NCBI RefSeq assembly: GCF_000717715.1
Contig: NZ_JOAI01000087.1
Location: forward strand, 1 to 11,755
Source: Streptomyces sp. NRRL B-24484
Lineage (GTDB): Bacteria > Actinomycetota > Actinomycetes > Streptomycetales > Streptomycetaceae
Length of the DNA stretch: 11,755 nt
Reading direction: 5' to 3'
The stretch's first letter is position 1. The number at the start of each line of letters is the position of its first letter. Shown in pieces: positions 1 through 6,994 of this stretch. The position numbers were made by a program, and so were the translations under genes. The notes beneath the pieces are model-generated. The model worked only from the letters and a program-made list of their open reading frames with translations. It ran no database searches and was not told the origin of the DNA.

Positions 1-2
1 AC

Positions 3-92
3 CGACGCCAGCGCCAACCCCACATCGTCCGCGGCTACTTCCACGGTTCGCAGGTCCGCTACACCCTCGACGAGAACCAATTGAGTTTCTGA
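3..92 (+). CDS. C-terminal end of an unidentified protein (cut by window edge)
   Basis: This frame is open from the first bases and ends with TGA at 90-92, giving 29 residues ending in VRYTLDENQLSF. Nearly all codons end in G or C, as in real genes of this genome, and the peptide has an ordinary soluble-protein composition. The other two forward frames are less convincing: one stops at 82-84, and the other runs into the next gene without a start. The HEPN-type gene starts 35 bases after this stop, so the two may share a transcript. I do not recognise the family from so short a tail. Confidence 0.5.
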   Translation, partial: RRQRQPHIVRGYFHGSQVRYTLDENQLSF

Positions 93-117
93 TCAATAGC
101 ACAAGGGGACGAAGCTC

Positions 118-123
118 GGAGGG
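118..123 (+). promoter_or_regulatory. ribosome binding site of the HEPN gene
   Basis: GGAGGG sits four bases before ATG 128 and one base before GTG 125. The spacing decides in favour of ATG 128 as the start. Confidence 0.55.
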
Positions 124-127
124 TGTG

Positions 128-1351
128 ATGGCGAAGCGCAGAACACAGCAGGTGGGTCAGTACGACGCGCCGACCGGATGGCAGCTGTGGCACCACCCCG
201 ATCTCGAGTCGGACGGGTGGGAGTGCCTGCTGTACAGCGACAGCAACCTGCTGGGGACTCCTGAAAACATCGGCCCGTTCACCCTCTACACGACCGGGAT
301 CCCGGCCGGGCAGGGCGATCAGCCCACCGGACAGCTGGTCCTGCGGATCCCGCACGCCGACTCGCAGCGGCAACTCGGCGCGCAGTGGTCGCTCCAGGAC
401 GCGACGAGACGCGGCAAGCTGTGGCTCGGAGCCGGCCCCGACGAGGAAGTCGCCGCACTGCTGAGCCTGAGCCTGAATATTCGCCTGCGCTCCGGCGGCC
501 TGGTGCGCCGCTTCCCTCACGGCAGCGACCCGGCGGGGGTGCCGGAGATGCACGGGCACCACGTCCCCGGCATGGTGCCCGCGGCACCTTACCGGATCCA
601 GCTGCCTGCACTGCGCGGCAGCCTTCAGCCGATCGGCCCCGGCTTGGAGTTCCTGGCCGGGTACTCCAGGCTGGACCCGACGTCGGCGTTTGTCCTGGCG
701 AAGGCGGCACGCCAGTACGCGGATGCTCTCTGGGTTGCGGTCAGCGATCCCGAGCAGGCTTGGCTGCAGCTGGTGACCGCGTTGGAGGCTGTTGCCGTCC
801 ATGTGCAGGCCGAGGCCGATCCGGTGGAAACCTTCCGACAGGAGCAGCCGAAGGCCGCCTCCGTCATCGAGGCGCTGGACGGCGGCCAGGATGCGTTGCC
901 GAAGGTGGCCAAGGAGTTTGCCAGACTGCTGGGCGCCGGCCGCCGGGTTCGTGACTTCGTGGACCGCTACCGACCCGAGGTTCCCGAGCACCGCCCGCAG
1001 CGCCCACAGTGGCGAGTCGACTGGACTCAGCTGGACACCGCGATCAAGAAGATCTACGGCTTCCGTTCGAAGTTGCTGCACGAAGGCCAGCCACTGCCAC
1101 CCGCCATGGCAGTGACCTGCGTGGAGACGGACGACAACGGGGCGCTCGCCGAGAGCCCGAGCAACGACACGATCCATGGCTCTGGCAACGCAGCATGGGA
1201 GGCCGGTGCGGTGCCCATGCACCTGTGGATGTTTGCTCACATCGTCCGCGGGTGCCTGCTGAACTGGTTCACCGAGCAGACCGCCGTCGATGAACCAGGC
1301 GGTGCTCTCGCCAACTGCGGTCCCAATGCTGAGACGCTGCTGGCTGGTTGA
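128..1351 (+). CDS. HEPN-domain protein, probable RNase effector (Apea-like), 407 aa
   Basis: The protein is 407 residues with a two-part layout. Residues 1 to about 185 form a tryptophan- and glycine-containing region I do not recognise. Residues about 186-385 are mostly helical and resemble Apea-like HEPN domains. Seen directly: a helix reading AWLQLVTALEAV (211-222), and near the end YGFRSKLLHEG (310-320), which contains R313-SKLL-H318, the R-x4-H motif of HEPN ribonucleases. A hydrophobic helix with HLWMFAHIVRGCLLNWF (365-381) follows, as is usual after that motif. GTG at 125 is an alternative start, but GGAGGG at 118-123 lies only one base from it and four bases from ATG 128, so ATG 128 is preferred. 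The gene follows the partial gene by 35 bases and converges with the AlbA_2 gene. In the family such proteins cut RNA in toxin-antitoxin or anti-phage settings; that role here is inference. No antitoxin partner is visible beside it. Confidence 0.75.
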   Translation: MAKRRTQQVGQYDAPTGWQLWHHPDLESDGWECLLYSDSNLLGTPENIGPFTLYTTGIPAGQGDQPTGQLVLRIPHADSQRQLGAQWSLQDATRRGKLWLGAGPDEEVAALLSLSLNIRLRSGGLVRRFPHGSDPAGVPEMHGHHVPGMVPAAPYRIQLPALRGSLQPIGPGLEFLAGYSRLDPTSAFVLAKAARQYADALWVAVSDPEQAWLQLVTALEAVAVHVQAEADPVETFRQEQPKAASVIEALDGGQDALPKVAKEFARLLGAGRRVRDFVDRYRPEVPEHRPQRPQWRVDWTQLDTAIKKIYGFRSKLLHEGQPLPPAMAVTCVETDDNGALAESPSNDTIHGSGNAAWEAGAVPMHLWMFAHIVRGCLLNWFTEQTAVDEPGGALANCGPNAETLLAG

Positions 1352-1506
1352 GAGCCCTCACCCCTCGGGACCGGCCACGCCCGCTCCACACCTGGATCGC
1401 GCCCAAGTAGACGGACGCTCCTCCGGCCGACCAGCAACGCCGGAAGGCCGGCGCCCACGCGTGACCGCTCTGAGAGGCACATCACACTCGCCCAGATCGC
1501 CGCAGG

Positions 1507-1529
1507 CGCATGCTCCCGCTGCTCATGCG
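1507..1529. repeat. short inverted repeat at the convergent gene ends
   Basis: CGCATG (1507-1512) is repeated inverted as CATGCG (1524-1529), overlapping the stop codon of the AlbA_2 gene. With a 6-bp stem and an 11-base loop it is a weak terminator candidate. The 171-base gap between the convergent HEPN and AlbA_2 genes also holds a 6-bp pair, TCCGGC (1422-1427) and GCCGGA (1439-1444). No strong terminator is seen between these genes. Confidence 0.25.
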
Positions 1530-2824
1530 TGGGTGGCGGCTCGGACCTTGGCGGTGTCGACGCGACCGTCGGTGATGTACGGGTTCTGCGAGGCGGCGAG
1601 GCCGAAGAGGCCGTAGATGTTGGACAGGCTCCGGTAGGCATCGGTCTCCGGAGCACCGTCGGCCACCCACGCACGGGTCCACACGTTGCTGCTGGCCTGA
1701 TACTGGAGCCCCAGCAGCGGGAACTGCGGATTGTGCCCCGGGGCCAGCCGCCGGGGGCGCTCGCCGACGAACTGCTCGGCCGTGATCCGGTGCTCCCAGG
1801 GACCGCTCGCGAGCGGGAGGAGGAAGCGGTCGACCCAGCGGAAGTACTCCAGGTTCATCTCGGACAGCGCGATGACGTTCAGCTGCTCGGCGCCAGCCAT
1901 CCGGTCCATGGCCCAGCACAGCATGTCCTCGGTGGCCTTCGCGGCCGCGACGACGCTTCCGTCGGCCCGCACGTACAGGGCCCGCCGGGAGTCGGCGATG
2001 AGGAGCCCGCCCTCGTGCGGCTTCGGCGGTGCGTAGGAGGAAACGAAGTTGAAGCCGACCTCGCCCCGCAGAGAGTCCTGGTTCATGAGCCGGTGCCGGA
2101 TCCCGTCGGGCCGGTGGAGCTGTTCCAGGAAGTCGGAGAGCGGGGAGGACGGGGTGGACTGCCAGAACAGGACCGGGGCATCGTCCGCGCCGAGTACCTC
2201 AGCCAGCTCGCGGCGGCCCTCGGCAGGGTCTACCCCTGGGGCGGTCACAGCCACGGCCGGCGGTCCCGAACGAGCCTGGAGCGTGGTGTTGATGAGGTAA
2301 TAGATCTGGTGCGCGTTCACGAAAATGGTCTGGTCGTCGTGTCGGACGGGGACGCACCAGCCCTCGGTCATCCTGTCGTTGTCCGAGATCATCTTGCGGA
2401 CCAACGCGTAGCGGGCCTGCTCGGGCAGAGCCTCGACCTCGATAACGAGGTACCCCGTCTCCTCGCTGCCTGGGGCGCTGTACCAGTTGAACGAGAGCGC
2501 GACCGGCGGGTGCACCAGGTCGCCGACCACGTCCCGGTACGCCTGCAGCTTGACCAGCGTCCGGGGGAAGTGGGTGAGCTTCGTTGCGACGTCTTTGGCC
2601 TCGGCCTCCAACGGGACGGTCTGCACCCCGCAGACGATGATGCCGCCCTGCGCGTTCGCGAAAGCGGCGACGTCTTTGGCCAGCTCGAACTTCCCCTTCT
2701 CCGTGTGCAGAGCGTAGGGCGTGGTCTTGAAGTCGAGCCAGGCATTCTCGGCTGTGCCGAGCAGACGGTCGGGGTCCCCTTCCACGAGCGCGGAGACGAC
2801 ATCGGTACGGCTCTGCAGCGACAT
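1523..2824 (-). CDS. AlbA_2 (Schlafen-type) domain protein, 433 aa
   Basis: The protein has 433 residues. The N-terminal domain (about 18-180) matches the AlbA_2 / Schlafen pattern: E26, then LDFK (30-33), then ELAKDVAAFANAQGG (47-61) followed by a hydrophobic strand IIVCGV (62-67). This is the classical acidic-F-K plus 'AFANxxGG..l.GV' signature. Acidic residues E26 and D31 and lysine K33 lie where Schlafen-type nucleases carry their catalytic cluster, but activity is not proven by this. Residues 200-433 form an acidic and aromatic-rich domain I do not recognise. The same frame stays open upstream to 4219, but that stretch is arginine/proline-rich shadow of other genes. ATG 2824 is chosen because the conserved domain begins just after it and a TANNNT promoter box sits seven bases upstream, suggesting leaderless translation. 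The gene faces the HEPN gene tail to tail. In other bacteria AlbA_2 proteins occur as regulators and in anti-phage systems; the role here is unknown. Confidence 0.8.
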   Translation of the reverse strand: MSLQSRTDVVSALVEGDPDRLLGTAENAWLDFKTTPYALHTEKGKFELAKDVAAFANAQGGIIVCGVQTVPLEAEAKDVATKLTHFPRTLVKLQAYRDVVGDLVHPPVALSFNWYSAPGSEETGYLVIEVEALPEQARYALVRKMISDNDRMTEGWCVPVRHDDQTIFVNAHQIYYLINTTLQARSGPPAVAVTAPGVDPAEGRRELAEVLGADDAPVLFWQSTPSSPLSDFLEQLHRPDGIRHRLMNQDSLRGEVGFNFVSSYAPPKPHEGGLLIADSRRALYVRADGSVVAAAKATEDMLCWAMDRMAGAEQLNVIALSEMNLEYFRWVDRFLLPLASGPWEHRITAEQFVGERPRRLAPGHNPQFPLLGLQYQASSNVWTRAWVADGAPETDAYRSLSNIYGLFGLAASQNPYITDGRVDTAKVRAATHA

Positions 2825-2831
2825 ACGCCAG

Positions 2832-2837
2832 AGCCTA
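2832..2837 (-). promoter_or_regulatory. possible -10 box for a leaderless AlbA_2 transcript
   Basis: Read on the - strand, TAGGCT (TANNNT) ends seven bases before ATG 2824, and there is no Shine-Dalgarno sequence between. This is the layout of leaderless actinobacterial mRNAs. No convincing -35 box was found at 17-18 bases, so the call is tentative. Confidence 0.35.
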
Positions 2838-2892
2838 GAGGGTCGCGCGGACGCCACGCTCGACCGCGCAGTCGGTGACCGCAGGCCCGCCG

Positions 2893-4032
<1,140 letters not shown>

Positions 4033-4067
4033 TTAGCGAGGCGATGTCCGCCCCGTCCCGTGGTGCC

Positions 4068-4096
4068 CGGCCCGGCCCCCCGGGGCGGCCGGGCCG
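4068..4096 (-). terminator. hairpin terminator after the pentapeptide gene
   Basis: CGGCCCGGCC (4068-4077) and GGCCGGGCCG (4087-4096) form a perfect 10-bp stem with a 9-base loop, about 155 bases beyond the stop codon at 4252 on the - strand. No T tract follows. Confidence 0.4.
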
Positions 4097-4251
4097 CGTC
4101 GTGCCCACCTGCCCGGGCTCGCGAGACCGGCTGCGGCCGTCTACGCCCCCGCAGCCCACGCCCCGCCGGGGCCGCTCACGTCCACTGGACACCTGGTGGC
4201 CCGCTGGCCGGAGCAGCACCCAACCGCCTCGCCCCGCGAAGCCGGGCCGTC

Positions 4252-6234
4252 TCAGCGCTTCACACGGCTACGCACGGCGAGGGCGGCCAAGCCGAGGAGG
4301 ACGGGTTCGCCGATGCGCGACGCCATCTCGATGACGGTGCCGGGCAGGGTGAGGTTCTGGCCGCTGGAGCGGAACACCACCGAGTTGACCACCACCAGGG
4401 TGGCCTTCTCCGCCCGCGCGGTGGTGGCTCGCTTGTTCCAGGGCAGGGTGAGTACGGGGTCGGGGGTCTTGGTTGTGACCTTGACGGTGCCGGCGCTGTA
4501 GGTGCCGGTGGCCTGTGGGTCGGGGGTGTCGTTCGGCAGCCCGAACAACACCATCAAGAGCAGCGTGGTGCCCATCGCCGCGACCAGCCACGACAGCGCC
4601 CGTGAGGCCCGTAGCCCGTACCCCGATGCCAGCCAATACACCCCCAACAGGCGCCGCTCCGCCCGCGGCCGCAGACGGTCGTGGCGGCGCATCTCCATCT
4701 CGCCGTAGTAAAAGTCCGCCGCATCAGGCTCGTTCCCGGCCTCCTCGAACGCCTTCCGCAACTGCTGATACACCCCCACCAGGTCGTCCGGTCCAGGCGT
4801 CCGCTCCGGTGTCCCGTGGTGCGGACCCGCCGGCCACCCACGCCCCGCCCGCCCACCCACCTGCGCGCGCCAGTGCTGCTCCTCGGCGAGGACCTTGCGC
4901 CGCGACCACCGTGCCGGGAGCGGGCCGCGGCGGCGCCAGCCGGCCGGCGGCTCGGCGAAGCGGCAGCCGAACCCGATCTGGATCTGGTCGAGATGGAAGG
5001 CACCGGTGAACTGGCACCGGCTCAGGTCGACGTCGGTGAGAACCAGATGAGCTGCGTCCACGCCGTCCAGAGAAGCCAGCCGCACGCCGGGATCAGGTGC
5101 GTCAGCGGCGAGGAGACTCTCGTCCAGCACGGTGCCATTCGATGGTGCGAACGGGACTGGCCAGGCCTGCAGCGCCATCGGGGCGGCCAGCGTTGCGCGA
5201 CTCAACTGCAGCGTGGAATACCGCAGACGCAGCACCACCGAGCCCTCGAAGGCCGTGCGCTCACACGTCACGGACGGGGAGGCTGCCTCGATCGTGACCT
5301 GTGTCCCGGTGAACCGGGCGCTGTCGAAACTGATCGATCCCGCACAGGTCATGGGCCCCAGATGCTGCAGGCCCTCGAAGGTGGCTGAGTCGAACCGGGC
5401 GATGTGGGCGAAGGTGGCTGAGGTGAACCGAGCGGTGTGGGCAAAGGTGGCCGAGGTGAACCAGCCAGTGTAGGTGAAGGTGGCCGAGGCGAACGAGGCG
5501 TCGCCAGCGAATGTTGTCGAGGTGAACGAGGCAGTCCTAGTGAACGTGGCCGACGCGAACTGGGCATTGCCGGTGAAGGTGGCCGAGGCGAATTGGACGG
5601 GGTTAGCGAAGGTGGCTGCGGTGAACCAGGCGTTGCCGGTGAAGGTGGCCGATTCGAACGAGGCATCGCCGGTGAAGGTGGCCGAGTCGAACTGGGCATC
5701 GTCGGTGAAGGTGGCTGTGTCAAACCAGGCGTTGCCGGTGAACGTGGCCGATTCGAACGAGGCTTCACGGGTGAAGGTAACCGCGTTGAACCAGGCGTCG
5801 CCGGTGAAGTCGGCCGAGCCGAACGAGACCTCGCCGGTGAAGGTGGCCGAGACGAACGATGCGGTCATAGCGAAGGTGGCTGCGGTGAACCAGGCGTCGC
5901 CGGTGAAGGTGGCCGCGTCAAACCGGGCGTTGCCGGAGAAGGTGACTGAGTTGAACCGGACGGCGCCGAAGACCGGCTTTCCGGTTGCAGGGTCGGTGCA
6001 GGCGTTGCGGATGTCGTTCAGGAGGGATTCGTCGATGGTGGTGCCGCGTAGGTCAAGGTTGCTGCCAGCAGTGAGCGTCGCAAGGTGGGCAGCACGGTCC
6101 GCGGCCGACAGATGGGCGAGGCATCGCCCGCCGGGAGCGGCGGGTATGCCCGGGCAGCCCGCCGGGTTGGCGGTGGAGACTCCATCTCCACAATGGGGCC
6201 AGGGATACACGGTCGTACTGGGTGCGACGGTCAT
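4252..6234 (-). CDS. membrane-anchored pentapeptide-class repeat protein, 660 aa
   Basis: There are four parts. Residues 10-42 contain a Cys/His cluster (WPHCG, GCPGI, CLAHL) that could bind zinc. Residues 93-290 are 18 tandem copies of an 11-residue unit, F-x-x-A-T-F-x-G-x-A-x, of the pentapeptide_3 type; degenerate units continue to about 345. Residues 425-545 are charged, with a conserved-looking FYYGEMEMRRH at 508-518. The C-terminal part has a membrane segment at about 546-566 (WLVAAMGTTLLLMVLFGL), an extracytoplasmic-looking linker rich in Thr, and a short hydrophobic stretch at 643-655. The start ATG 6234 has no strong Shine-Dalgarno (GGGAG lies 16 bases away), but the conserved Cys/His cluster begins ten residues later. 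Such proteins form right-handed beta-solenoids in other cases. The cellular role of this membrane-linked subgroup is not known to me. It stands alone, with gaps of about 500 bases on each side. Confidence 0.85.
   Translation of the reverse strand: MTVAPSTTVYPWPHCGDGVSTANPAGCPGIPAAPGGRCLAHLSAADRAAHLATLTAGSNLDLRGTTIDESLLNDIRNACTDPATGKPVFGAVRFNSVTFSGNARFDAATFTGDAWFTAATFAMTASFVSATFTGEVSFGSADFTGDAWFNAVTFTREASFESATFTGNAWFDTATFTDDAQFDSATFTGDASFESATFTGNAWFTAATFANPVQFASATFTGNAQFASATFTRTASFTSTTFAGDASFASATFTYTGWFTSATFAHTARFTSATFAHIARFDSATFEGLQHLGPMTCAGSISFDSARFTGTQVTIEAASPSVTCERTAFEGSVVLRLRYSTLQLSRATLAAPMALQAWPVPFAPSNGTVLDESLLAADAPDPGVRLASLDGVDAAHLVLTDVDLSRCQFTGAFHLDQIQIGFGCRFAEPPAGWRRRGPLPARWSRRKVLAEEQHWRAQVGGRAGRGWPAGPHHGTPERTPGPDDLVGVYQQLRKAFEEAGNEPDAADFYYGEMEMRRHDRLRPRAERRLLGVYWLASGYGLRASRALSWLVAAMGTTLLLMVLFGLPNDTPDPQATGTYSAGTVKVTTKTPDPVLTLPWNKRATTARAEKATLVVVNSVVFRSSGQNLTLPGTVIEMASRIGEPVLLGLAALAVRSRVKR
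5365..5958 (-). repeat. 18 tandem 33-bp coding repeats
   Basis: The coding DNA repeats with a period of 33 bases, 18 times, encoding the 11-residue F-x-x-A-T-F-x-G-x-A-x unit. Many copies share long identical stretches (for example GTGGCCGATTCGAACGAGGC in two copies, at about 5647 and 5746), so the array is likely to change length by slippage or unequal recombination. Confidence 0.85.
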
Positions 6235-6497
6235 GACGGTGTTCTAGCCGCTCCCGCCGGACAAGTGGAAGAGATCGGCAAGCTGTGACAGATCCCGGAA
6301 GGAGTCGCCCCAGACCGTTACAGCGCCGAGAGTCCGCGAAACAGCTCCTCGAGGACGGGGACGGAGGACGCTGGGGAACTGTTCGAGGACAGTCATTGTC
6401 CATGGGCGTTCGTGCTGATCAGGGTTGGGTGATGTGAGCTGGGCCGATCGGTCTCGGGTGATGGCTGTCGTTGGTCGTCGTTGGTCCGGATCCTCTA

Positions 6498-6517
6498 ACC
6501 GCCGCTGCTGCGGCGGT
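6498..6517. repeat. perfect 8-bp hairpin
   Basis: ACCGCCGC (6498-6505) and GCGGCGGT (6510-6517) pair perfectly around the 4-base loop TGCT. It could be an operator or part of a leader structure. Confidence 0.4.
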
Positions 6518-6590
6518 GTCGTCGGGTTGCCGCGGACCGCACTCGGCACCCGCGGCAGGGCAAGGCCACCGGGCGTACACGGGAAGGAGC

Positions 6591-6617
6591 GTGGGGCGGG
6601 CTCACGGCCCGCCCCAC
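6591..6617. terminator. perfect 11-bp GC hairpin, probable terminator
   Basis: GTGGGGCGGGC (6591-6601) and GCCCGCCCCAC (6607-6617) pair perfectly around a 5-base loop. It lies downstream of the helicase module on the - strand, behind the stronger hairpin at 6656-6694, and could act as a second barrier to read-through. Confidence 0.5.
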
Positions 6618-6655
6618 GGAGCGAGGTCCAATACACCTGTCCGCCGCCCAGAACG

Positions 6656-6694
6656 CCGGAGGCCGCCACCCGTGCGGTGGGTGGCGGCTTCCGG
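6656..6694 (-). terminator. strong hairpin terminator of the helicase module
   Basis: CCGGAGGCCGCCACCC (6656-6671) pairs with GGGTGGCGGCTTCCGG (6679-6694) in a 16-bp stem with one G-T pair and a 7-base loop. It starts 60 bases after the stop codon of the 79-residue gene (6755), the expected place for a terminator of the two-gene unit. Confidence 0.65.
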
Positions 6695-6754
6695 TGGCTT
6701 CTCAGGGCTGCAGCAGCCTACCGCCGCCCGACCGGCTAGGCCGGGACGCCGGGC

Positions 6755-6994
6755 CTACCAGTCGAGTGGCGGGCCGAGGTAGTCGTCGCTGTATGTGTCC
6801 CCGGCACGCTCGTCGGGGTCCCAGCGACCGAACACCGGCCCCCGGCTGCCCCGGGGCATGCCCTTGTCGATGCAGGGGTCACGACGCGTGGCCCGCTGCT
6901 GGGTGGCATCCCACCGCTCCGGGAGGAGGTGCCCGCCGTGGCAGTCAACGCCCCCGCAGTGCACCCCCACAGGGCCATCGTCGTGGCTGTTCAT
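6755..6994 (-). CDS. 79-residue Cys/His-containing protein coupled to the helicase
   Basis: The start ATG (6994-6992) overlaps the TGA stop of the helicase (6993-6991) in the sequence ATGA, the usual arrangement for translational coupling. The stop is TAG at 6757-6755. The protein is acidic and hydrophilic. It has an early Cys/His cluster (H12-C13, C18-H19, H22), a later C41 in RRDPCIDKGMP, and a C-terminus reading SDDYLGPPLDW. The cluster could bind zinc, but the spacing matches no finger I can name. I do not recognise the family. It is missed if only long frames are considered, because longer frames overlap it. The overlap and the terminator directly after it support a two-gene operon with the helicase, so the products probably work together or are needed in fixed proportion. 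Confidence 0.7.
   Translation of the reverse strand: MNSHDDGPVGVHCGGVDCHGGHLLPERWDATQQRATRRDPCIDKGMPRGSRGPVFGRWDPDERAGDTYSDDYLGPPLDW

Larger units (their letters stand above)
6235..6754. other. non-coding gap with three hairpins
   Basis: This is the stretch between the 79-residue gene and the pentapeptide gene, both on the - strand. It contains three hairpins (6498-6517, 6591-6617, 6656-6694) and a tandem 10-bp repeat, GTCGTTGGTC twice at 6467-6486. A 50-codon frame at 6396-6244 ends ten bases before the pentapeptide start but has no ribosome site and unusual codon use, so it is not called as a gene. No clear promoter for the pentapeptide gene was found. Confidence 0.5.

Noticed and set aside
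59..1240. 393-codon frame on the - strand opposite the HEPN gene
   Set aside because: It is a shadow of the + strand HEPN gene, typical of GC-rich DNA. It has no domain, and the HEPN gene has motifs and a ribosome site.
5365..5958. CRISPR array suggested by regular 33-bp spacing
   Set aside because: The repeats are contiguous, in frame, lack unique spacers, and encode a protein repeat.
6244..6396. Small 50-codon frame just before the pentapeptide gene (- strand)
   Set aside because: It has no ribosome site, third positions clearly less GC-rich than neighbours, and no recognisable domain. It may be real but cannot be supported from the sequence.
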